This document shows positions 52,247 through 60,006 of a DNA stretch of 64,000 nucleotides, piece by piece (positions within the stretch are counted from its first letter, which is position 1; each line of letters starts with the position of its first letter). Position numbers and translations under genes: made by a program. The notes under the pieces are model-generated. The model saw nothing but the letters and a program-made list of their open reading frames with translations. It made no database searches and was not told the DNA's origin. The DNA comes from Pseudomonas poae (lineage in GTDB: Bacteria > Pseudomonadota > Gammaproteobacteria > Pseudomonadales > Pseudomonadaceae). The stretch spans positions 1-64,000 of the forward strand of contig NZ_JYLI01000006.1 in assembly GCF_001439785.1 (NCBI RefSeq), given 5' to 3'.

Positions 52247-53242
52247 ATGTTCGAGGAAGAAAACGCGCAATGGGGGCTGGTACATGCCCTGGTGCTGGAC
52301 GGTAAAGGCGGCGCGCGTTCGATTGCCCGGACTGAACTGGACGACCTGCAACTGCAACCCCGGGAAAGCCTGTGGCTGCATTGGGATCGCAGTCATCCGC
52401 AAACCCGGACCTGGCTGCGCCACTCCAGCGGCTTGAGCGAGTTCGCCTGTGACCTGCTGCTGGAGGAGAACACCCGTCCACGGCTATTGCCGCTGCCGGA
52501 TAACGAATTGCTGCTGTTTCTGCGCGGAGTCAATCTCAACCCGGGCGCCGAGCCGGAGGATATGGTCTCAGCGCGCATCTTCGCGGCTGCCAGCCGGGTG
52601 ATCTCCCTGCGTTTGCGCCCTCTGCGCGCCACCGATGAGCTGCTGGTGCAACTGGCGGAAGGCAAAGGGCCAAAAAACACCTCTGAACTCATCCTTTATA
52701 TGGCGCAGTACCTGACCCATAAAGTGCAGGATCTGGTGACCGACCTGTCTGAAATCGTCGATTCAGAAGAAGAAAAACTCGATGCCGACGAACGGTATAC
52801 TCCGGAGCATGGCAGCATCCTGCAGATCCGTCGCAGAGCCGCCGGGCTGAAGCGATTCCTGGCGCCGCAGCGGGATATTTTCGGTCAGCTGACGCGCATC
52901 AAATTGCCGTGGTTCTGTGACGACGATGCCGACTACTGGAACGAATTGAACAACAGCCTGACCCGCTACCTGGAAGAGCTTGAATTGACCCGGGAGCGCG
53001 TGGGGCTTGTACTTGAAGCAGAAGACCGACGCTTGAGCGTGCGCATGAACCGCACGATGTACCGCTTCGGAATCATCACCGGGATCTTTTTGCCGATGAG
53101 TTTTCTCACAGGCCTGCTGGGTATAAATGTGGGAGGTATTCCTTTCTCCTCCAGCCCCTACGGATTTGCGATAGCGTGCCTGCTGATGGTGTCCGTGGCG
53201 CTCGGGCAATGGTGGCTGTTTCGACGTTTGCGTTGGGTTTGA
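52247..53242 (+). CDS. cmaX: CorA/ZntB-family divalent metal transporter CmaX
   Basis: A 331-residue inner-membrane protein. A soluble N-terminal domain is followed by two membrane helices at the C terminus and the signature GINVGG, the ZntB-like variant of CorA GMN. It is likely to move Zn2+ or Mg2+. The gene is part of the conserved cmaX-crfX-cmpX-sigX-oprF block that responds to membrane stress. The ATG at 52247 has AGGGGTG at a good distance; the GTG two codons upstream is rejected. Confidence 0.9.
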   Translation: MFEEENAQWGLVHALVLDGKGGARSIARTELDDLQLQPRESLWLHWDRSHPQTRTWLRHSSGLSEFACDLLLEENTRPRLLPLPDNELLLFLRGVNLNPGAEPEDMVSARIFAAASRVISLRLRPLRATDELLVQLAEGKGPKNTSELILYMAQYLTHKVQDLVTDLSEIVDSEEEKLDADERYTPEHGSILQIRRRAAGLKRFLAPQRDIFGQLTRIKLPWFCDDDADYWNELNNSLTRYLEELELTRERVGLVLEAEDRRLSVRMNRTMYRFGIITGIFLPMSFLTGLLGINVGGIPFSSSPYGFAIACLLMVSVALGQWWLFRRLRWV

Positions 53243-53329
53243 CCTGAATACGAGCTGAACGTAGGAAGGGTCGGATGTGACCTCAGGAATTTAACCCTCG
53301 TCTTTTAATTCACTTGCGAGAGGTCCTTT

Positions 53330-53575
53330 ATGCACGATCCGTTTGAACAGTCTTTGCGTGACATGCTGAATGCTTCGCCATCCAACCGTGATGACGATGC
53401 GTGCCTGGGTCGCGTATTGAAAACCGCCAACCGTCAGGTTGGGGCGGGAGACCTGTTCGGGCTGCTCGGGCGTTGGGTGCCGGCGTTGATGATGGCCCTG
53501 AACAACGGTTCGGCTCACGTCTCCCCGGTTTCCCGTGGCAAACCTCTTGCTCGCACTGCTGATAAGGCTGATTGA
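53330..53575 (+). CDS. crfX: CrfX-like small protein
   Basis: An 81-residue protein starting MHDPFEQSLRDMLNASPSN, with a single hydrophobic stretch (LFGLLGRWVPALMMALNN) that may be a membrane helix or amphipathic segment. Its place between cmaX and cmpX, 2 bp from the latter, identifies it with crfX of P. aeruginosa. Role in the envelope-stress block is known only by association. Confidence 0.85.
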   Translation: MHDPFEQSLRDMLNASPSNRDDDACLGRVLKTANRQVGAGDLFGLLGRWVPALMMALNNGSAHVSPVSRGKPLARTADKAD

Positions 53576-53577
53576 AT

Positions 53578-54402
53578 ATGGAACTTGATCTCTGGACCCA
53601 GAGCCTGGTCACCGCGATGACGGCATTGTGGACCAAGGTGGCGAATTTCATTCCCAACCTGTTTGGTGCCCTGGTGCTGGTATTGCTCGGGTTTGTCGTG
53701 GCCAAGCTGCTCGACACCCTGCTGTCCAAACTGCTCGCGAAACTGGGTCTGGATCGCTTGATGGCAGGCACCGGCCTGACCAAGCTACTGGGCCGCGCCG
53801 GGCTGCAAGTGCCGATCTCCACCTTGATCGGCAAGATTGTCTACTGGTTCGTTTTGCTGATATTTCTGGTTTCGGCGGCTCAGTCCCTTGGACTTGAGCG
53901 AGTTTCAGCTACGCTCGACATGCTGGCGCTGTATTTGCCCAAGGTTTTCGGCGGCGCGCTGGTACTGCTGGTAGGGGTTCTCCTTGCGCAATTGGCCAAT
54001 GGGCTGGTGCGCGGAGCCGCCGAAGGCGTGGGGCTGGACTATGCCGCCGGCCTGGGGCGAATTGCCCAGGGGCTGGTGATCATCATCAGTATTTCGGTCG
54101 CGATCAGCCAGTTGGAGGTCAAGACTGACCTGCTCAACCACGTGATTGTGATTGTTTTGATTACCGTTGGTCTGGCAGTTGCGCTGGCCATGGGGTTGGG
54201 AAGCCGGGAAATTGCCGGTCAGATTCTTGCGGGAATCTACGTGCGTGAGCTGTATCAAGTAGGGCAACAGGTGCGTGTGGGCGAGGTCGAAGGGCAAATC
54301 GAGGAAATCGGTACTGTCAAAACGACAGTGCTGACCGATGATGGCGAGCTGGTGTCGCTGTCCAATCGGATACTCCTTGAGCAGCAGGTCAGTAGCCGCT
54401 GA
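53578..54402 (+). CDS. cmpX: Mechanosensitive-channel-family membrane protein CmpX
   Basis: A 274-residue inner-membrane protein with four or five helices. The beta domain EGQIEEIGTVKTTVLTDDGELVSLSNRILL is typical of small-conductance mechanosensitive channel relatives. In P. aeruginosa CmpX influences membrane fluidity and SigX activity. It follows crfX by 2 bp. ATG at 53578 is used instead of the TTG two codons before. Confidence 0.92.
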   Translation: MELDLWTQSLVTAMTALWTKVANFIPNLFGALVLVLLGFVVAKLLDTLLSKLLAKLGLDRLMAGTGLTKLLGRAGLQVPISTLIGKIVYWFVLLIFLVSAAQSLGLERVSATLDMLALYLPKVFGGALVLLVGVLLAQLANGLVRGAAEGVGLDYAAGLGRIAQGLVIIISISVAISQLEVKTDLLNHVIVIVLITVGLAVALAMGLGSREIAGQILAGIYVRELYQVGQQVRVGEVEGQIEEIGTVKTTVLTDDGELVSLSNRILLEQQVSSR

Positions 54403-54487
54403 CCCGGCACCCTGCTAATGTACGCCGCCGCGAACCCGGCTTGCCGGGCCGTAGCGGACATTGACCTGACTGTCGGCACGACTTGTT

Positions 54488-55078
54488 TTGAATAAAGCTC
54501 AAACGCTGTCCACGCGCTATGACCCCCGTGAGCTCTCTGATGAGGAGCTGGTCGCGCGTGCACATACGGAGCTGTTTCACATCACGCGCGCCTATGAAGA
54601 ATTGATGCGCAGGTATCAACGCACTCTGTTCAACGTTTGTTCAAGATATTTGGGGAACGATAGAGATGCGGACGATGTCTGTCAGGAAGTGATGCTCAAG
54701 GTGCTGTATGGCCTCAAGAACTTCGAGGGTAAATCGAAGTTCAAGACCTGGCTCTACAGCATCACGTACAACGAGTGCATCACGCAGTATCGGAAGGAAC
54801 GGCGAAAGCGTCGCTTGATGGACGCCTTGAGTCTGGACTCCCTTGAGGAAGCGTCTGAAGAAAAGGCGCCGACACCCGAGGACAAGGGCGGACTCGATCG
54901 CTGGCTGGTGTATGTGAACCCGATTGACCGGGAGATTCTGGTGCTGCGATTCGTCGCAGAGCTTGAGTTCCAGGAAATCGCTGACATCATGCACATGGGT
55001 TTGAGTGCTACAAAAATGCGGTACAAACGTGCTCTAGATAAATTACGTGAGAAATTTGCGGACGAGACTGAAACTTAG
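54488..55078 (+). CDS. sigX: ECF sigma factor SigX
   Basis: A 196-residue extracytoplasmic-function sigma factor. Region 2 (about 20-95; DADDVCQEVMLKVLYGLKNF, then FKTWLYSITYNECI) and region 4 (about 130-190; DREILVLRFVAELEFQEIADIM, TKMRYKRALDKLREKF) are complete. It directs RNA polymerase to envelope and fatty-acid genes, including oprF just downstream. The start codon is TTG. No anti-sigma gene is adjacent, as in other Pseudomonas sigX loci. Confidence 0.95.
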   Translation: MNKAQTLSTRYDPRELSDEELVARAHTELFHITRAYEELMRRYQRTLFNVCSRYLGNDRDADDVCQEVMLKVLYGLKNFEGKSKFKTWLYSITYNECITQYRKERRKRRLMDALSLDSLEEASEEKAPTPEDKGGLDRWLVYVNPIDREILVLRFVAELEFQEIADIMHMGLSATKMRYKRALDKLREKFADETET

Positions 55079-55185
55079 TGCGTGGCAAATATCTCTTACG
55101 TGTAGGCAAGTTCTGTTAGACTTGTCGCCGAGTTGTCCCCCGGTTTGTGGGACTGCTTTACAATCACCAGATGGGGATTTAACGG

Positions 55186-56166
55186 ATGAAACTGAAAAAC
55201 ACCTTGGGCTTGGCCATTGGTTCTCTTATTGCCGCAACTTCTTTCGGCGTTCTGGCACAAGGCCAAGGCGCAGTTGAAGGCGAGCTGTTCTACAAGAAGC
55301 AGTACAACGATAGCGTCAAGCACATCGAAGACGGCTTCAACCCAGGCGCTCGCATTGGTTACTTCCTGACCGACGATCTGTCCTTGAACTTGTCCTACGA
55401 CAAGACCAACCACACCCGTTCGAACGACGGTACTGGTAGCCAGAAGATCAAAGGTGACACTGGCAGCCTCGTGGCTCAGTACCACTTCGGTCAGGCCGGC
55501 GTTGACAGCCTGCGTCCATACGTTGAAGGCGGTTTCGGCCACCAGAGCCGTGGCAACGTGCAAGCTGACGGCCACAGCGGTCGCGATCAGACCACTTTCG
55601 CCACTGTCGGTACCGGCGTGAAGTACTACTTCACCAACAACCTGTACGCTCGTGCCGGTGTTGAAGCTGACTACGGTCTGGACAACGGCAAGTGGGACTA
55701 CTCCGCACTGGTCGGCCTGGGCGTGAACTTCGGCGGTAACGCTGGCGCAGTTGCTCCAGCTCCTACCCCAGCACCAGCTCCAGAGCCAACTCCAGAGCCA
55801 GAAGCTCCAGTTGCTCAGGTTGTTCGTGTTGAGCTGGACGTTAAGTTCGACTTCGACAAAGCCGTTGTTAAGCCTAACAGCTACGGCGACGTGAAAAACC
55901 TGGCCGACTTCATGGCTCAGTACCCGTCCACCAACGTAGAAGTTGCTGGTCACACTGACTCCGTAGGTCCAGACGCTTACAACCAGAAGCTGTCCCAGCG
56001 TCGTGCTGACGCTGTCAAGCAAGTCCTGGTTAAAGACGGCGTGGCTCCTAGCCGTGTAACTGCTGTAGGTTACGGCGAATCCCGCCCAGTTGCTGACAAC
56101 GCAACTGAAGCTGGTCGCGCTGTTAACCGTCGCGTAGAAGCGTCGGTTGAAGCTACCGCTCAGTAA
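55186..56166 (+). CDS. oprF: Major outer membrane porin OprF
   Basis: A 326-residue outer-membrane protein. Signal peptide (1-24, ending VLAQ), eight-strand beta barrel (about 25-185), Pro/Ala/Glu linker (about 188-215) and C-terminal OmpA peptidoglycan-binding domain (about 220-320; DVKFDFDKAVV, AGHTDSVGPDAYNQKLSQRRA, NRRVEASV). The linker has no cysteines, unlike the P. aeruginosa protein with two disulfides. Codon use is strongly biased as expected for a highly expressed gene. A strong terminator follows. Confidence 0.97.
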   Translation: MKLKNTLGLAIGSLIAATSFGVLAQGQGAVEGELFYKKQYNDSVKHIEDGFNPGARIGYFLTDDLSLNLSYDKTNHTRSNDGTGSQKIKGDTGSLVAQYHFGQAGVDSLRPYVEGGFGHQSRGNVQADGHSGRDQTTFATVGTGVKYYFTNNLYARAGVEADYGLDNGKWDYSALVGLGVNFGGNAGAVAPAPTPAPAPEPTPEPEAPVAQVVRVELDVKFDFDKAVVKPNSYGDVKNLADFMAQYPSTNVEVAGHTDSVGPDAYNQKLSQRRADAVKQVLVKDGVAPSRVTAVGYGESRPVADNATEAGRAVNRRVEASVEATAQ

Positions 56167-56182
56167 TTACTGAGTAGTAGAA

Positions 56183-56211
56183 AAAAGCCCGGCTCAGGCC
56201 GGGCTTTTTTT
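56183..56211 (+). terminator. Terminator of oprF
   Basis: AGCCCGGC / GCCGGGCT with a TCAG loop, flanked by A-rich and T-rich runs. It may also serve the convergent cobA operon. Confidence 0.93.
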
Positions 56212-56226
56212 CGTCTGCAATTTGCC

Positions 56227-56970
56227 TCAGGCGCTCGCCGCCACTGCTACATAGGCCGCCTGCTCAGCCGCTGCCACCTTGCCAATCACCAGGATTGCCG
56301 GGCTCTTCAATGCAAAAGCCTGGGCATCATCCTGCATGCGCCACAGTACGCTGCGGCACTCCCGCTGCTGGGGCAGCGATGCATTCTCAATCATCGCCAC
56401 CGGCATATCCGCCGTCATGCCGCCTTCGAGCAATTGCTGGCGTATCTCTTCCAGCTTCGCCACGCCCATGTACACCACCAGCGTCGTCCCGCCTTCAGCC
56501 AGCGCGCGCCAGTTCAGGCGGCTGTCGTCCTGGGTATGCGCGGTGACCAGCGTTACGCCACGGCTGACACCGCGCAACGTCAGCGGGATATCGCACTGGG
56601 TTGCGCCTGCCAGGCCGGACGTAATGCCATTGACCACCTGCGCCTCGATCCCGCGCTCGCGCAGCCACATCGCCTCTTCGCCGCCACGTCCGAAAATGCA
56701 CGGATCGCCGCCTTTGAGTCGCACCACACACTTGCCCTGACGTGCATAACGCAGCATCAGGCGATGGATGAAGTCCTGTGGCGTCGAACGACAGCCGCCA
56801 CGCTTGCCCACCGTAATCACGCGCGCGTTGCCGCAATGCTCCAGCACCGCCGGGTTGACCAGGTCGTCAATCAGCACCACGTCGGCTTCGTTCATCGCCC
56901 GTACCGCCTTGAGGGTCAACAGCTCCGGGTCTCCCGGCCCTGCGCCTACCAGCCAGACTTTTGCGCTCAT
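56227..56970 (-). CDS. cobA: Uroporphyrinogen-III C-methyltransferase
   Basis: A 247-residue SAM-dependent methyltransferase making precorrin-2 for sirohaem, the cofactor of NirB. Signature segments are VWLVGAGPGDPELLTLKA, DDLVNPAV, VVRLKGGDPCIFGRGGEE and GITSGLAGATQ. MSAKVWLVGAG at 56970 is the family start; the longer frame overlaps nasA. It is the last gene of the nitrate/nitrite operon, which ties cofactor supply to demand. Confidence 0.95.
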   Translation of the reverse strand: MSAKVWLVGAGPGDPELLTLKAVRAMNEADVVLIDDLVNPAVLEHCGNARVITVGKRGGCRSTPQDFIHRLMLRYARQGKCVVRLKGGDPCIFGRGGEEAMWLRERGIEAQVVNGITSGLAGATQCDIPLTLRGVSRGVTLVTAHTQDDSRLNWRALAEGGTTLVVYMGVAKLEEIRQQLLEGGMTADMPVAMIENASLPQQRECRSVLWRMQDDAQAFALKSPAILVIGKVAAAEQAAYVAVAASA

Positions 56971-56980
56971 ATTCCTGTCC

Positions 56981-59689
56981 TCACACACTGATAGCGATTG
57001 GCTGCGGATGGCTTGCCAACAGACGTTTGATTTCCGGCACACAGGAGCCACATTGCGTACCGCATCCCAGGGACTGCTTGAGCCCATTGAGGTCCATGCC
57101 CTGGGCGATACCGGCACACACGGCGCTTTCACTGACGTTCATGCAGTTGCACAGCACTTTGCTGTTTGGCGCCGCACCACCCGGCGCAGCGCTCAAGGGC
57201 GCGAGCAGCCAGCGGCGCAGTTGGTCATCGGTGCGGCCTTCCAGCCACAGGCTCTGCAGCCAATGACGGGCCAGGGTTTCACCGGCCAGGCGCACCGCCG
57301 TGATGCGGCCTTTTTCAATCTTCACTCGCTTGCCGATCGAGCGGCGCGGATCGTCGTAGGCCATGACGGGGCCATCGTGCAGGCCCAGCATTTGGTCGAT
57401 TCGCGTCAGCAGCTCAAGCTCGGGCGCTGCGGTATGTGCCGCGCGTACCAGCAACGCCGGCCGTTCCCGCCCGGCCAGGCTCAGGCTCACATAGGCAAAA
57501 CCCTCGCACAGCGGGCGCAGTGCCTCGAAGTGTTGCTGCACATCGCCCTCTATCAGGGCAAACAGCTGCCATGGCAACTGCACCGCCTCCAGCCGCACGC
57601 CGCTGTGCTTGAGTTCAGGCTGTTTTGACAGCGGGTCGAACGCCGGCTGTGTGAGGGTATTCACGCCGCCCTTGAGAAACCGGTCGCCCCAGTGCATCGG
57701 CAGGAATGCCTGGCCGGGGCGCACGCTGTCGTCACTGCTCACGGCGACGATCACATTGCCGCGCCGGCTTTTGAGGTTCACCAGGTCGCCTTCCTTGAAA
57801 CGATGGCGGCGCAGTTCATCCGGGTGCAGGCTCAACAATGCCTCGTTCACATGCCCAAACAACTGCGCCGCAGTGCCGGTGCGACTCATGCCGTGCCATT
57901 GATCGCGCAGGCGGCCGGTGATCAGGGTCAGGGGGAAGCGCGCGTCGCGCTGTTCCTTGGCTGCGCGATAAGGGTCGGCGATAAAGTGCGCGCGCCCCCC
58001 TTCGGTCGGGAAGATTCCGTCGGTATACAGGCGCGATGTGCCGCTGCGTGAGCCCATGGGAAAGGGCCACTGCTGCGGGCCCAGTTCGTCGAGCAGGGCA
58101 TGACTGATACCCGACAAATCCAAATCACGCCCACAGGTCAGCAGCTTGAATTCATCAAAAATCTGCGCCGGGTGCTCGAAGGCGAACAGACTCGGCAGCC
58201 CCGGACGCAGACGCTGTTCCAGACGTTGGGCAAAATCCACGGTGATTGCCCAGTCCGGCCGTGCTTCTGCGGGAGGGGCAATGGCGCGGCGCACGTGGGA
58301 AATACGCCGTTCGGAGTTGGTCACCGTGCCTTCTTTCTCCCCCCAGCTGGCGGCTGGCAACAGCAGGTCGGCGTAGGCGGCGGTCTCGGTGGTGCGAAAG
58401 GCTTCCTGTAACACCACGAACGGGCAGGCTGCGAGGGCGGCGCGTACGGCCGTCTGGTCCGGCAGCGATTGCGCAGGGTTGGTGCACGCGATCCATAACG
58501 CCTTGATCTTGCCGGCCTGTACCTGTTCGAACAGCTCAATGGCCGTCAGCCCGGTCGGCTCCGGCAACGCATCCACGCCCCAGTAACTGGCGACCTCTGC
58601 GCGATGTTCAGGATTGGCGGCTTCCCGGTGACCCGGCAACAGGTTCGACAAACTGCCGGTTTCGCGCCCGCCCATGGCGTTGGGCTGGCCGGTCAGTGAG
58701 AACGGCCCGCAGCCCGGTCGACCAATCGTGCCGGTGGCCAGGTGCAGATTGATCAGCGCGCTGTTTTTAGCGCTGCCGGCGGTGGACTGGTTGAGCCCCA
58801 TGCACCACAGCGACAAAAAGCCAGGGGAGGTACCCACCCATTCAGCGCACAACCGCAATTGCTCGACACTGATCCCGCACAGCTGCGTGACCATCTGCGG
58901 TGTGTAGTCATGCACCAGGCGTTTAAGCTGCGTCAATCCATCGGTATGGGCCTGGATAAAATCACGGTCGATCCAGTCTTCCCACAGCAGCAGATGCAAA
59001 ATCCCATGGAACAGTGCCACATCCGTGCCTGGCAGGATGGCCAGGTGCATGTCAGCCAATTCGCAGGTGTCGGTGCGCCGAGGGTCGATCACCACGACTT
59101 TCATCTGCGGACGCCGGGCCTTGGCTTCCTCCAGGCGTCGGAACAATACCGGATGGGCGTAAGCCATGTTGCTGCCGACGATCATCACGCAGTCGCTGGT
59201 GTCGAGGTCTTCATAACTGCACGGCGGCGCGTCGGCGCCCAGGCTGCGCTTGTAGCCGACCACCGCCGAAGACATGCACAGCCGTGAATTACTGTCCAGA
59301 TTGTTGGTGCCCACCAGCGCTCGCGCCAGTTTGTTGAAGCTGTAGTAGTCCTCGGTAAGCAGTTGCCCGGAAATATAGAAGGCCACGCTGTCCGGCCCGT
59401 GTTCGGCGATGGTGTCGGCAAACACGCTGGCCGCGTGGTCCAGCGCGGTATCCCAACTGGTACGGCTACGGGCCAGGCCTTTGCCCAGGCGCAACTCCGG
59501 GTACAAGGCGCGCGCGCTCAGGTCGCCCGTCAGGTGCAGGCTGGCGCCTTTGCTGCACAACTTGCCGAAATTGGCCGGATGGCTAGGGTCGCCCTGCACA
59601 CCGAGGATTTGTGTGCCGTCATGCTCGATCAGCACGCCGCAGCCCACCCCGCAGTAGCAGCAGGTGGACGCGGTGACCTGGCGGTCCAT
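56981..59689 (-). CDS. nasA: Assimilatory nitrate reductase catalytic subunit
   Basis: A 902-residue cytosolic molybdenum enzyme. The N-terminal [4Fe-4S] motif is CCYCGVGC with a fourth Cys in KLCSKG. Molybdopterin-binding repeats and the DMSO-reductase fold occupy the middle. A BFD-type [2Fe-2S] domain is at the end (CNCMNVSESAVC, CGTQCGSC). It reduces nitrate to nitrite, which NirBD then reduces to ammonium. The ATG overlaps the nirD stop (TGATG). The symbol follows use in other proteobacteria. Confidence 0.94.
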   Translation of the reverse strand: MDRQVTASTCCYCGVGCGVLIEHDGTQILGVQGDPSHPANFGKLCSKGASLHLTGDLSARALYPELRLGKGLARSRTSWDTALDHAASVFADTIAEHGPDSVAFYISGQLLTEDYYSFNKLARALVGTNNLDSNSRLCMSSAVVGYKRSLGADAPPCSYEDLDTSDCVMIVGSNMAYAHPVLFRRLEEAKARRPQMKVVVIDPRRTDTCELADMHLAILPGTDVALFHGILHLLLWEDWIDRDFIQAHTDGLTQLKRLVHDYTPQMVTQLCGISVEQLRLCAEWVGTSPGFLSLWCMGLNQSTAGSAKNSALINLHLATGTIGRPGCGPFSLTGQPNAMGGRETGSLSNLLPGHREAANPEHRAEVASYWGVDALPEPTGLTAIELFEQVQAGKIKALWIACTNPAQSLPDQTAVRAALAACPFVVLQEAFRTTETAAYADLLLPAASWGEKEGTVTNSERRISHVRRAIAPPAEARPDWAITVDFAQRLEQRLRPGLPSLFAFEHPAQIFDEFKLLTCGRDLDLSGISHALLDELGPQQWPFPMGSRSGTSRLYTDGIFPTEGGRAHFIADPYRAAKEQRDARFPLTLITGRLRDQWHGMSRTGTAAQLFGHVNEALLSLHPDELRRHRFKEGDLVNLKSRRGNVIVAVSSDDSVRPGQAFLPMHWGDRFLKGGVNTLTQPAFDPLSKQPELKHSGVRLEAVQLPWQLFALIEGDVQQHFEALRPLCEGFAYVSLSLAGRERPALLVRAAHTAAPELELLTRIDQMLGLHDGPVMAYDDPRRSIGKRVKIEKGRITAVRLAGETLARHWLQSLWLEGRTDDQLRRWLLAPLSAAPGGAAPNSKVLCNCMNVSESAVCAGIAQGMDLNGLKQSLGCGTQCGSCVPEIKRLLASHPQPIAISV

Positions 59690-60006
59690 CAACCGGCGTC
59701 CCGCAGGGCCAGCATCACCCGGCCGTTTTCGACACGGGCGGGATGATGGTGGGCGCAGCCGATATCCGGCGCCTGGGCTTCGCCGGAGGCCAGGTCGATC
59801 TGCCAGTTGTGCAGCGGGCAGGCCACGCGCTTGCCGTAGATCAGTCCTTGGGACAGCGGGCCGCCCTTGTGCGGGCAGCGGTCGTCGAGGGCGAAGACCT
59901 CGTCGTCACTGGTACGAAAGATCGCGATGTCGCCCTTGGGGCCGTTGATGATGCGCGAGCCCAGTGCGTTGATGTCGTCGAGGGCGCAAATATCCAGCCA
60001 GTTCAT
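59689..60006 (-). CDS. nirD: Assimilatory nitrite reductase small subunit
   Basis: A 105-residue Rieske-like protein that assists NirB. The fold is that of the ferredoxin-like Rieske family, with CPHKGGPLSQG and CPLHNWQIDL. Here both Cys-x-His pairs (DRCPHKG and CPLHNW) are present. It overlaps nirB by four bases at its start and nasA at its end, so translation is tightly coupled along the operon. Confidence 0.93.
   Translation of the reverse strand: MNWLDICALDDINALGSRIINGPKGDIAIFRTSDDEVFALDDRCPHKGGPLSQGLIYGKRVACPLHNWQIDLASGEAQAPDIGCAHHHPARVENGRVMLALRDAG

Noticed and set aside
55131..55164. A TTGTCC/TACAAT promoter upstream of oprF
   Set aside because: The spacer is about 20 bases, too long for a confident sigma-70 call, and a SigX-type promoter is equally possible.
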